From positions 1 through 60,080 of the forward strand of contig NZ_VUKF01000028.1 of the NCBI RefSeq assembly GCF_009193185.1: a stretch of 60,080 bases of DNA. Direction: 5' to 3'. Below the pieces are notes generated by a model. That model did not search any database, was not told where the DNA came from, and was given only the letters and a program-made list of their open reading frames with translations. The translations under genes were made by a program, and so were the position numbers. Source of the stretch: Georgenia thermotolerans. GTDB taxonomy: Bacteria; Actinomycetota; Actinomycetes; Actinomycetales; Actinomycetaceae. Positions within the stretch are counted from its first letter, which is position 1. Every line of letters starts with the position of its first letter. This document shows, piece after piece, positions 52,996 to 60,080 of this stretch.

Positions 52996-54315
52996 TTATT
53001 TACCGTCGAGGGCGGTATTGCCGGCGTCCTGGGCCTCACGCAGGCCCTCGGCCACCGGCAGTTCGCCGCGGAACACCCGGGCCAGGGCCTGCTCGACCGC
53101 GGCGGTGGCGGCGCCGGCGTGCGGGCCGGCCGGCAGCGCCAGGACGGGCTCGCGGGCGGCGGTCAGCACGGGCCGGACGTCCACCCCGCGCCGTTCCCAC
53201 CGCTTCACGTAGGCGTCCTGCGCGGCCACCGCGGCCGGCACGCCCAGCCCCCGGCTCGCCAGGGCGGCCTGGCCCTCGGCGGTGCCCAGCCACTCCAGGA
53301 CCGTCTCGACGGCGCCCGGGTGCTTGCTGTCCGCGTTGCCCACCGCGGCCACGGCGTCCAGGACGCCGGCCCGGCCCTGGGGGCCGGCGATCATCGGCGC
53401 GACGCGCAGGTCCGCGGCCCGCTCGGTCAGCGCGGGCAGGTCCGCCGAGCTGGCCTGCAGCAGCGCCAGGCGGCCCTGGCGAAACAGGTCCAGCGCCGGC
53501 GCCCCGCCCACGGGTGGCGCCGCCCCGGTGCGGACCAGGTCGACGAGGTACTGCACGGCCTCCGCGCCCTCGGGGGTGGCGAAGGCGAACCGGCCGTCGG
53601 CGAGGAGGCGGGCGCCGTTCGCGGCGAGGAAGGGGGCGACGACGTCGAGGAGGTGCGGGCCGGCGTTGATGCCGAAGGTCGCCGCGGCGCCCGCGTCGAA
53701 CCCGGGGTCCCCGGGATGGCGTCCGGCGCCGTCGGACGTGAGCGCGCGGGCCGCGTCGGCGAGGGCGTCGCCCTCCCCGCCGCCGGGCGCCCAGGTCAGG
53801 CGGGCGGGGTCCACCCCCGCCGGGCCGGTCAGCGCGGCGTCGTAGTACAGGGCCGGCGCCTGCCACTGCTGCGGCACGCCCCAGACGGTGCCGTCGGTGG
53901 CGAACAGGCCCGTCACGGCCGGTTCCCACCCGTCCTCCTCGTCACCGAGCAGCTTCCCGACGTCGACGAGGCGGTCGGCGGCCTCGTCCTCGGCGGTCAG
54001 GGCCGGGTCCGCCCAGAACACGTCGCTCATGGTGCCCGCCGCCAGGTCCTCGGCGGCCCGGGCGTCGTAGTCGCCGCGCGGGACGACCTCGACCTTCACC
54101 CGCACGTCCGGGTGGCTGGCGGTGAGCGCGTCGAAGGACTCCGCGTATGCCGTCGCGGCGGACTGGTCCCACACCCGCATCGTCACCGTGGTCGCCGTGG
54201 AGACGTCGGCGGTGGACGAGTCGGGGTCGGTGGTGCGCGCCGAGCACGCCGCCAGCAGCAGCGCCGCCGCCGTGAGCCCCGCCGCCGCGCGACGCCGCGG
54301 TGACGGGGTGCGCAT
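52996..54315 (-). CDS. ABC transporter substrate-binding lipoprotein (type 1, sugar-type)
   Basis: A 439-residue extracellular binding protein. The signal peptide ends in a lipobox LLLAAC (about residue 24). The mature protein has the family layout: VTMRVWDQSAATAYAESFDALTASHPDVRVKVEVVPRGDY, VFWADPALTAEDEA, VWGVPQQWQAPALYYDAAL, GRFAFATPEGAEAVQYLVDL and FRQGRLALLQASS. GAGGAGGGCC precedes ATG 54315. No permease or ATPase gene is adjacent, so it is an orphan component. Ligand probably a carbohydrate. Confidence 0.87.
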   Translation of the reverse strand: MRTPSPRRRAAAGLTAAALLLAACSARTTDPDSSTADVSTATTVTMRVWDQSAATAYAESFDALTASHPDVRVKVEVVPRGDYDARAAEDLAAGTMSDVFWADPALTAEDEAADRLVDVGKLLGDEEDGWEPAVTGLFATDGTVWGVPQQWQAPALYYDAALTGPAGVDPARLTWAPGGGEGDALADAARALTSDGAGRHPGDPGFDAGAAATFGINAGPHLLDVVAPFLAANGARLLADGRFAFATPEGAEAVQYLVDLVRTGAAPPVGGAPALDLFRQGRLALLQASSADLPALTERAADLRVAPMIAGPQGRAGVLDAVAAVGNADSKHPGAVETVLEWLGTAEGQAALASRGLGVPAAVAAQDAYVKRWERRGVDVRPVLTAAREPVLALPAGPHAGAATAAVEQALARVFRGELPVAEGLREAQDAGNTALDGK

Positions 54316-54519
54316 GGGGCCCTCCTCGGGCAGATCGGTCCGCCGGACGAGCGGCGTGGGCCCCTCCACGTTATCTCCGCGTCGGGGTTTCGTCATGTTT
54401 TGACCAAGAACGTGGTGAGCGGCACCCGGCGGAGGGTGGGCGGCCGAACCGGCGGGCGGCGTGCGGGCGACGGCCTGAGGTGCCGGAGCCGAGGCCCGAC
54501 AGCGGCGGGGTCGCGGCTG

Positions 54520-55452
54520 CTACGCCGGGCGGACCGGCTCGACCAGCTCGAACGGCACCGTGAGCACGTCGTGGCCGGCCCTGACGTGGTAGCGGGTCCG
54601 TGCGCTCTTGACGACCTTGCCCTCCACGCCGAGGTACTTGCCCGGGGCGGTGATGCGCACCCGCCAGCCCGGCGTGAGCTGCCCGCGGGCGGCGGCGAGC
54701 TCGAGCCGCATGCGCGGGGTGAGCGGCGGGTCGGCGATCTCCACGGGCGGGTCCTCCACCCGCCAGCGGCGGCCCTGCTCGTCGGTGACCCACGAGTCGT
54801 CGTCCTCGGCGGCCACCTGGGTGGGGCGGGGCGCGACGTCGTGCTGCCACCACGGGGCGGGCTCGTCGGGTGCCGGCTCGTCGTCCAGGAGCCCGGCGAG
54901 GCCGAGCTCGCGCTGGCCGGCGTAGATCTCGGCGGCGCGGCGGCGCTCGCGGCCGGCCACCAGCGCCCGCAGCTCGCGCTCGTAGCGCGCGCCCATCGGC
55001 ACCTGCCGACCCTCGTGGGTCCAGGTGAGGAGGAAGTTCGGGTTGAACGCGGGGTCGCAGCGGGCGCAGCTCGCCGGGCGGGCGGGACGGCGATGGCGGT
55101 CGTAGGAGTGCCCCCGCGGGCAGGTGCCGCGCCACGGCGCGGGCGCGCGCGGGGCGTCCGCCGCGACGAGCCGGGTGCCCGAGCAGCCGATCGCCAGCGC
55201 CCGGGCCCGCCAGACCTCGTCATGCCCGTGCTTGGGGCCGACGAGCGCGTGGGCGATCTCGTGGAGGACGGTGTCGCGCACCTGCTCGGCGTCGTACAGG
55301 GCCATGAGGTGGCGGGAGACGGAGATGGTCCGGGCCTCGAACTTGCAGGCCCCGGCGCGGCGCTTGGCGTTGTCGAAGGCGAACTGCCACGACGTCAGCC
55401 CGTGCTCGGCCAGCAGGGCGACGCCCAGCCGGCGGACCTCGCTCAGGTCCAT
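54520..55452 (-). CDS. SprT-like zinc metalloprotease-domain protein
   Basis: A 310-residue protein. The N-terminal SprT-like domain has the zinc motif LHEIAHALVGPKHGHDEVW (His64, Glu65, His68 and a later His). A zinc ribbon follows (CPRGHSY, then CARCDP), as in the Spartan/SprT family that cleaves DNA-protein crosslinks in eukaryotes. The C-terminal half is a charged linker plus a beta-rich region (VRITAPGKYLGVEGKVVKSART). ATG 55452 begins the domain properly; an upstream extension is proline/arginine-rich. Bacterial function is unproved. Confidence 0.82.
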   Translation of the reverse strand: MDLSEVRRLGVALLAEHGLTSWQFAFDNAKRRAGACKFEARTISVSRHLMALYDAEQVRDTVLHEIAHALVGPKHGHDEVWRARALAIGCSGTRLVAADAPRAPAPWRGTCPRGHSYDRHRRPARPASCARCDPAFNPNFLLTWTHEGRQVPMGARYERELRALVAGRERRRAAEIYAGQRELGLAGLLDDEPAPDEPAPWWQHDVAPRPTQVAAEDDDSWVTDEQGRRWRVEDPPVEIADPPLTPRMRLELAAARGQLTPGWRVRITAPGKYLGVEGKVVKSARTRYHVRAGHDVLTVPFELVEPVRPA

Positions 55453-55657
55453 GCCCCACCTCCCCGCACGGACGGGCCGGACCAGGCCCGTGGCAGAGAG
55501 GCTACGACGCGCCACCGACATCGCGGGGCGCGGGTCGGTGTGACGGTGGACGAAGGCCGGGCACTGCGGCTGCCCGCCGCGGGATGCTCTTGTGGGTTGT
55601 GACCAACCGGACGAGTCCGGCGGGGAAGCCCGGGCGCCGGTTCGGCGTTGCCCCGGC

Positions 55658-56818
55658 ATGAGCACCACCGCGACCACCCTCCTCCCGGCCCCGGCCGGCG
55701 CGGTCGAGGGCGGCGTGCGGGCGGCCGACGTCGTCGTCATCGGAGCCGGCCAGGCCGGGCTCTCGGCCGCCTACCACCTGCGGCGCCGCGGGTTCGTCCC
55801 CGCCGGGCGCGTCGTCGACGGCGCGCTGGCGGAGCCCGCGGCCGACGCCCGCGGCACCTACCTCGTGCTAGACGCCGAGACCGGGCCGGGCGGGGCGTGG
55901 CGGCACCGCTGGCGCTCGCTGCGCATGGCCACGGTCAACAACATCTACGACCTGCCCGGCATGGTGCAGCCGCAGGTCGACCCGTGCGCGCCCTCGGCGG
56001 AGGTGCTGCCCGGCTACTTCGCCGCCTACGAGGACCACCTCGACCTGCCCGTGCTGCGCCCGGTGCGGGTCGGCTCCGTCCGCCGCGCCGACGACGATCC
56101 CGCTGGCCGGCTGCTCGTCGCCTCCGACGCCGGCCTCTTCGCCGCCCGCGCGATCATCAACGCCACCGGCACCTGGACCAAGCCGTTCTGGCCGCGCTAC
56201 CCGGGCCAGGAGACCTTCCGCGGCCGCCAGCTCCACGTGGCCCAGTACGTCGCGGCGGAGGAGTTCGCCGGCCAGCACGTGGTGGTGGTCGGCGGAGGCA
56301 TCTCCGCCGTCCAGCTCCTCGAGGAGATCTCGCACGTGGCCACCACCACCTGGGTGACCCGGCGCGAGCCGGTCTGGCGCGACGAGGACTTCGACGCCGA
56401 GGCCGGCCACCGGGCGGTGGCCATGGTGGAGGAGCGGGTGCGTCAAGGCCTCGCGCCGCTCAGCGTGGTCTCGGTGACCGGGCTGATCTGGCGGCCGGAG
56501 CTGCGCGCCGCCGCCGCCCGCGGGGTGCTCGAGCGGCACCCGATGTTCATCCGCATCGAGCCCGACGGCGTGCGCATGGCCGACGGGAGCCTCCAGCGTG
56601 CCGACGCGATCCTGTGGGCGACCGGCTTCCGCGCCGCCCTCGACCACCTCGCCCCGCTGCGCCTGCGCGGCCGCGGCGGCGGCATCACCATGGACGGCAC
56701 CCAGGTGGCCGGGGAGCCGCGCGTGCACCTCGTCGGGTACGGGCCGTCGTCGTCGACGGTCGGGGCCAACCGGGCCGGGCGCGACGCCGTCAACGCTCTC
56801 GTCGCGCATCTGGGCTGA
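55658..56818 (+). CDS. flavin-containing monooxygenase-type oxidoreductase
   Basis: A 386-residue FAD/NADPH-binding protein. The FAD Rossmann motif is VVVIGAGQAGLSAAYHLRRRG (start near residue 32), the NADPH motif is VVVVGGGISAVQLLEEI, and an ATGFR signature follows. The FMO-type insert is near FRGRQLHVAQYV. It probably inserts oxygen at N, S or a ketone; substrate unknown. ATG 55658 is the start; the lead of 30 residues is Ala/Pro-rich. Confidence 0.88.
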   Translation: MSTTATTLLPAPAGAVEGGVRAADVVVIGAGQAGLSAAYHLRRRGFVPAGRVVDGALAEPAADARGTYLVLDAETGPGGAWRHRWRSLRMATVNNIYDLPGMVQPQVDPCAPSAEVLPGYFAAYEDHLDLPVLRPVRVGSVRRADDDPAGRLLVASDAGLFAARAIINATGTWTKPFWPRYPGQETFRGRQLHVAQYVAAEEFAGQHVVVVGGGISAVQLLEEISHVATTTWVTRREPVWRDEDFDAEAGHRAVAMVEERVRQGLAPLSVVSVTGLIWRPELRAAAARGVLERHPMFIRIEPDGVRMADGSLQRADAILWATGFRAALDHLAPLRLRGRGGGITMDGTQVAGEPRVHLVGYGPSSSTVGANRAGRDAVNALVAHLG

Positions 56819-56886
56819 CCGGGTCGTGGCCGATCCCACCCGCGCCCGGGGCGTTGGCACGAGCGGGCCGGTGAGACGCTGAACGG

Positions 56887-58455
56887 GTGCTCGACGTGCT
56901 CGCGTCCACCCCGCTGCTGACGATGGCGATCGTCGTCGCCCTCGGCACGCTGCTCGGCGCCGTGCCGTTCGGCCCGGTCCGGTTCGGCCCGGCCGGCGCC
57001 CTGTTCGTCGGGCTGGCGATCGGAGCCCTGGACCCGCGCCTGGGCGAGGGGCTGGGCCTCGTGCAGACCCTCGGCCTCGCGCTGTTCGTCTACACCGTCG
57101 GCCTGGCCGCCGGGTCTGGGTTCTTCCGCGACGTGCGCCGGCAGCTGCCGCTCATGGGCGGGTCGGTCGTGGTGCTCGCCGTCGTGGCGGGCGCGGCGAT
57201 GGCCGGCGGCGCGCTGCTCGGGCTCGCGCCGCCGCTGCGGTCCGGGGCGTTCGCCGGGGCCATGACGTCGACGCCTGCCCTCGCCGCCGCCACGAGCCTG
57301 GCCGGCACCGACGAGCCGGCGGTGGGCTACTCGCTCGCCTACCCGGTCGGCGTGACCGTGACGATCCTCGTCGTCGCCGCGGTGCTGGCGCGCCCGTGGC
57401 GCGCCCGCCGGGACCCCGACCCCGTCGCCGGGGTCGGGCTGGTGGACATCAGCGTCGAGGTGGACCGCGGCGGGCGGCTGGGTGACATCCCCGGGGTCGC
57501 CGACCAGCGGGTGCGCCTGTCCTACCTGGCGCGCGGGGGCCGCACCCGTGTCGTCTCCCCGGACGAGGTGCTGCTGCCGGGGGACCGGGTGGTCGTCGTC
57601 GGCCCGGCCGCGGCGGTGGCCGAGGTCCGGGACCGCCTGGGCCGCCAGGTCACCGAGCACCTCGCCGACGACCAGCGCACCGTGCGGTTCCGCCGCTTCC
57701 TCGTCTCCGACCCGCGGGTGGCCGGCCGCACCGTCGGCGACCTCGACGTGCCCGGCCGCTTCCAGGGCGTCGTCACCCGGGTGCGCCGCGGCGACCTCGA
57801 CCTCCTCGCCCACGACGGCCTCGTCCTCGAGCTCGGCGACCGGGTGCGGGTGGTCGCCCCGCGTGGCCAGCTGCCCGGCATCTCCGCGCTGCTCGGGGAC
57901 TCCGAGCGCAAGGTCAGCGAGGTCGACGCCCTCTCCCTCGGCGTGGGCCTGGCACTCGGCCTGCTCGTCGGGCTCGTCAGCGTCCCGCTGCCCGGCGGGC
58001 TGACCTTCGCGCTCGGCTCGGCGGCCGGCCCGCTCGTCGTCGGCATGGTGCTGGGCCGGCTGGAGCGCACCGGCCCCATCGTGTGGGGCCTGCCCAACGC
58101 CGCCAACCTCACCCTGCGCCAGCTCGGCCTGCTGCTCTTCCTCGGCGCCACGGGGCTGGCGTCCGGGCAGGCGTTCGCCGCCCAGGCGTTCACCGGCCTG
58201 GGGCTGCGGGTGGTGCTCCTCGCCGTCGTCCTCGCGCTGGTGGGCGCGGTGCTGTTCGTCGCGCTGGCCCGGGCGGTGGGGACCAGCGCGCCCCGCGCGG
58301 CCGGCGGGCTGGCCGGCTTCGTCGGGCAGCCGGCGATCCTGGCCTACGCCAACGGCCGCGCCGTGGACGAGCGGATCGAGGCGGGGTATGCCGCCCTGTT
58401 CGCGCTGGGCATCATCGCCAAGATCCTGCTGGTGCAGGTGATCGGCAGCGGCTGA
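56887..58455 (+). CDS. AspT/YbjL-type transporter with TrkA-C (RCK_C) domains
   Basis: A 522-residue protein of the aspartate:alanine exchanger family. Five membrane helices occupy about residues 1-165 (including GTLLGAVPFGPVRFGPAGALFVG and the conserved AGAMTSTPALAAA), then about 180 residues of cytoplasmic RCK_C domains with GDRVVVVGP and GDRVRVVAP. A second set of about five helices follows (GLPNAANLTLRQLGLLLFLGATGLASGQAF). These act as antiporters or channels; substrate unknown. GTG 56887. Confidence 0.88.
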   Translation: MLDVLASTPLLTMAIVVALGTLLGAVPFGPVRFGPAGALFVGLAIGALDPRLGEGLGLVQTLGLALFVYTVGLAAGSGFFRDVRRQLPLMGGSVVVLAVVAGAAMAGGALLGLAPPLRSGAFAGAMTSTPALAAATSLAGTDEPAVGYSLAYPVGVTVTILVVAAVLARPWRARRDPDPVAGVGLVDISVEVDRGGRLGDIPGVADQRVRLSYLARGGRTRVVSPDEVLLPGDRVVVVGPAAAVAEVRDRLGRQVTEHLADDQRTVRFRRFLVSDPRVAGRTVGDLDVPGRFQGVVTRVRRGDLDLLAHDGLVLELGDRVRVVAPRGQLPGISALLGDSERKVSEVDALSLGVGLALGLLVGLVSVPLPGGLTFALGSAAGPLVVGMVLGRLERTGPIVWGLPNAANLTLRQLGLLLFLGATGLASGQAFAAQAFTGLGLRVVLLAVVLALVGAVLFVALARAVGTSAPRAAGGLAGFVGQPAILAYANGRAVDERIEAGYAALFALGIIAKILLVQVIGSG

Positions 58456-58471
58456 CCCGGCGCCGGGCTTC

Positions 58472-58534
58472 GGCGGGCACTGGCGCCCGAACCGGTTGTG
58501 CCGGGCGGGCAGTGGCGCCCGGATCGGTTGTGCC
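58472..58534. repeat. tandem repeat, two 31-base copies
   Basis: The unit GGCGGGCAGTGGCGCCCGGA followed by TCGGTTGTGCC appears at 58472-58502 and 58504-58534 with three differences, and a partial copy follows. It lies in the 158-base gap between the AspT-like gene and the aminotransferase gene. Each unit contains a short GGGCGCC-type palindrome. No function is known. Confidence 0.55.
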
Positions 58535-58613
58535 GGGCGGGCGGCGCGGCGATCATGAGGCGTGGCCGCCGCCGGCGCGGTCCGGGCCGACCACGCGACG
58601 GAGGGCGGTCGCC

Positions 58614-59822
58614 ATGAACACCTTGTCGAGGCGTGCCCGGCTGGCCGCGGCGGAGATGAGCGCCCTGACCGCGTTCTTCACCGCCCGGGCGGACCAGGTC
58701 CGGACGGGCCAGGCCGACGACGGCGTCGACCTCACCTTCGGCGACCCGCACGAGCTGCCCCTGCCGGGGCTGGTCGCGGCGCTCGAGGCGCACCTGCGCC
58801 CGCGCAGCGTCGACTGGTTCGCCTACAAGGCAAGCGAGGAACCGGCCCGCGCCGTGGTGGCCGCGGCGCTGCGCGAGGAGCTGGGCCTGGCGTTCGAGCC
58901 CGCGGACGTGGCGATGACCCAGGGCGCCTTCGGCGCCATCGCCCTCGCGCTGCGGCTGGTGGCCGACGCGGGGGAGGAGGTGGTGATCCCGGCGCCGGGC
59001 TGGTTCTACGCGCCGATGATCCGCGTGGCCGACCTGGTGCCGGTGTCGGCGGCGCTGGAGGCCGAGACGTTCGACCTCGACCTCGTGGCGATCGAGCGGG
59101 CCCTCACCCCGCGCACCCGCGTCGTCGTCGTCAACTCCCCGGCCAACCCGACCGGACGGGTCTACCCGCGCCGTCAGCTCGAGGCGCTGGCCGAGCTACT
59201 CGAGGACGCCTCGCGGCGCCTCGGCCGGCGGATCTGGATCCTGTCCGACGAGCCCTACCGGCGCATCCGCTTCGACGGCGTCGCCTTCGTCAGCCCGGCG
59301 GCCTGCTACCCGTGGACGCTGATCGACTACAGCTACGGCAAGGTGCTGCTGGCGCCGGGGCAGCGCCTGGGCTACCTCGCCCTCTCGCCGCTGCTGCCCG
59401 ACGCGCAGCGGGAGGCCCTGCGCGCGGCGTTCTTCCCCACCCAGATGGCCATCGGCTGGGGCTTCCCCGACGCGCTCATGCAGTACGCGGTGCCCGACCT
59501 CGAGGACGTCTCCATCGACCTGGCCGCGCTCGCCCGCCGGCGCGACCGCATGGTGGCGGCGCTGGGGGCGTGGGGGTACCGCCTGACCCGGCCTGAGGGG
59601 ACGTTCTACCTGTGGGGCGCCGCGCCCGGCGGGGACGCGCTCGGCTTCGCGGCGGCGCTCGCGGCCCGCGGCGTGCAGGTCATGCCCGGGACGCTCTTCG
59701 GCTGGCCTGGGCACTTCCGCATCTGCCTGACCGCCACGATGGAGATGCTCGAGCGGGCGCTGCCGGCGTTCGAGGAGGTCGCCGCGGGGGCGGCGGCGCC
59801 GGACGTCGACGCGCACGGCTGA
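58614..59822 (+). CDS. class I/II pyridoxal-phosphate aminotransferase
   Basis: A 402-residue enzyme of fold type I. The PLP lysine is Lys243 in YSYGKVLLAPGQRLGY, the conserved Asn/Pro block is NSPANPTGRVYP, the Asp is in ILSDEPYRRI, and the Arg for the carboxylate is in HFRICLTAT near the end. The overall style is of the aspartate/alanine aminotransferase or 1-aminocyclopropane-carboxylate synthase-like group; the amino donor and acceptor are unknown. GGAGGG precedes ATG 58614. A short hairpin follows. Confidence 0.9.
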   Translation: MNTLSRRARLAAAEMSALTAFFTARADQVRTGQADDGVDLTFGDPHELPLPGLVAALEAHLRPRSVDWFAYKASEEPARAVVAAALREELGLAFEPADVAMTQGAFGAIALALRLVADAGEEVVIPAPGWFYAPMIRVADLVPVSAALEAETFDLDLVAIERALTPRTRVVVVNSPANPTGRVYPRRQLEALAELLEDASRRLGRRIWILSDEPYRRIRFDGVAFVSPAACYPWTLIDYSYGKVLLAPGQRLGYLALSPLLPDAQREALRAAFFPTQMAIGWGFPDALMQYAVPDLEDVSIDLAALARRRDRMVAALGAWGYRLTRPEGTFYLWGAAPGGDALGFAAALAARGVQVMPGTLFGWPGHFRICLTATMEMLERALPAFEEVAAGAAAPDVDAHG

Positions 59823-59839
59823 ACCGCGGCCCACGTCCC

Positions 59840-59857
59840 GGCCCGAGACTCCGGGCC
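59840..59857 (+). terminator. short hairpin after the aminotransferase gene
   Basis: GGCCCG (59840-59845) pairs with CGGGCC (59852-59857) around a six-base loop, 17 bases after the stop. It is weak compared with the other terminators in the window. Confidence 0.4.
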
Positions 59858-59883
59858 GAGGGCGCCGCGTGCCGGAGCTGATC

Positions 59884-59959
59884 CCTCGCGACGACGTTGA
59901 CGCCTCGTGACCAAGTTGACCTCTCGTGACCAAGTTGACCTCTCGCGACCGAGTTGATG
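59884..59959. repeat. four 19-base direct repeats next to the IS110 element
   Basis: Units begin at 59884, 59903, 59922 and 59941 with an exact 19-base period: CCTCGTGACCAAGTTGACC and variants (Thr-type changes only at a few positions). The two central copies differ by one base. They contain TTGAC, a -35-like element. They could be part of the IS110 left end, a target feature, or remains of another insertion sequence. Confidence 0.75.
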
Positions 59960-59965
59960 GCATGA

Positions 59966-60019
59966 AGGAGCGGGCGGTGGGGGCCTCCCGCTTCTCGGTC
60001 CCCAGGCTGATCCTGAGGG
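59966..60019 (+). ncRNA. candidate IS110 bridge-RNA hairpins
   Basis: Two stem-loops occupy the short untranslated region before the recombinase. The first has nine pairs with one G-T (59966-59974 with 59987-59995, 12-base loop). The second pairs CCC+CAGG (60000-60006) with CCTG-A-GGG (60012-60019). IS110-group elements encode their bridge RNA upstream of the recombinase, so this region is a candidate. The assignment rests on position and foldability only. Confidence 0.4.
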
Positions 60020-60047
60020 TGCTGTCACTCGAACGAGGAGGCCCCTG

Positions 60048-60080
60048 ATGGAAGCGTACGCAGGACCGCAGGTCGTGGGT
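60048..60080 (+). CDS. IS110-family recombinase (transposase), N-terminal fragment
   Basis: Eleven codons are present before the window ends: MEAYAGPQVVG. Actinobacterial IS110 recombinases commonly begin with a -YAG-Q-VG- stretch that leads into the RuvC-like DEDD domain (usually continuing MDLHRRRS). GAGGAGG lies seven bases upstream. The assignment rests on this short signature and on the hairpins upstream. Confidence 0.6.
   Translation, partial: MEAYAGPQVVG

Noticed and set aside
59884-59959. CRISPR array.
   Set aside because: Units are 19 bases with no spacers between them, and no cas genes are present.

Overview
The window is very G+C-rich DNA with tightly packed genes, GTG and ATG starts, short ATGA/GTGA overlaps and almost no A/T-rich promoters. 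F420-type luciferase-like oxidoreductases, a split PntAA/PntAB/PntB transhydrogenase, a class Ib nrdHIEF operon and many actinobacterial-type hypothetical proteins point to a chromosomal segment of a high-GC actinomycete. A Micrococcales member (Georgenia/Cellulomonas type) is my best guess and is not proven. A methyl-accepting chemotaxis protein suggests motility. Both edges are cut through insertion sequences: the start of an IS3-family transposase on the minus strand at the left edge and the start of an IS110-family recombinase at the right edge. I see no rRNA, tRNA, CRISPR array or prophage.

Layout. 0-5.6 kb: tandem small lipoproteins, a secreted ThuA-domain protein, an anchored hypothetical, a tiny zinc-ribbon protein that seems to start at AUC, a TetR regulator and a fumarylacetoacetase-family enzyme. 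5.9-16.0 kb: the most distinctive region, ten co-directional genes encoding the arginine deiminase pathway (arcA, arcB, arcC), a vertebrate-like arginine:glycine-type amidinotransferase, an EamA transporter, a true creatininase, an NCS1 permease, acetylglutamate kinase, a free-standing ArgR effector domain and a TetR regulator. 16-23 kb: small hypotheticals, a TetR paralogous to the one at 4.1 kb, an aldo/keto reductase, an MHS-type symporter, a phosphoesterase and a TehA-like channel. 23.4-25.7 kb: mtnN, luxS and an adenine/adenosine deaminase in one orientation. 25.8-29.7 kb: an ABC exporter divergent from a two-component system. 29.7-34.4 kb: nrdHIEF behind a leader rich in DnaA-box-like and NrdR-box-like sequences. 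34.5-46.3 kb: chemoreceptor, P450, a frameshifted PEBP gene, a metzincin, VOC and GyrI-like proteins, two LLM oxidoreductases, an HTH protein with twin palindromic operators and an AlkZ-like glycosylase. 46.3-51.6 kb: a candidate structured minus-strand RNA, protein phosphatase, phosphoribosyltransferase, nucleoside-kinase-like protein and pntAA-AB-B. 51.7-60.1 kb: ScyD-like secreted protein, orphan solute-binding lipoprotein, SprT-like protein, flavin monooxygenase, AspT-like transporter, aminotransferase and the IS110 end.

How the genes may work together. In the 5.9-16.0 kb cluster the amidinotransferase can move an amidino group between arginine/ornithine and an amine, and the three arc enzymes turn arginine into ornithine, ammonia, CO2 and ATP. 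If the transferase runs towards arginine, ornithine becomes a recycled carrier and guanidino compounds, possibly creatine made by the creatininase from creatinine imported by the NCS1 permease, would feed ATP synthesis. If it runs the other way, the cluster makes a guanidino product for export. No creatinase or sarcosine oxidase is present in the window, so the usual creatine route is missing here. The deaminase-luxS-mtnN group would clear S-adenosylhomocysteine and also deaminate the adenine released by MtnN.
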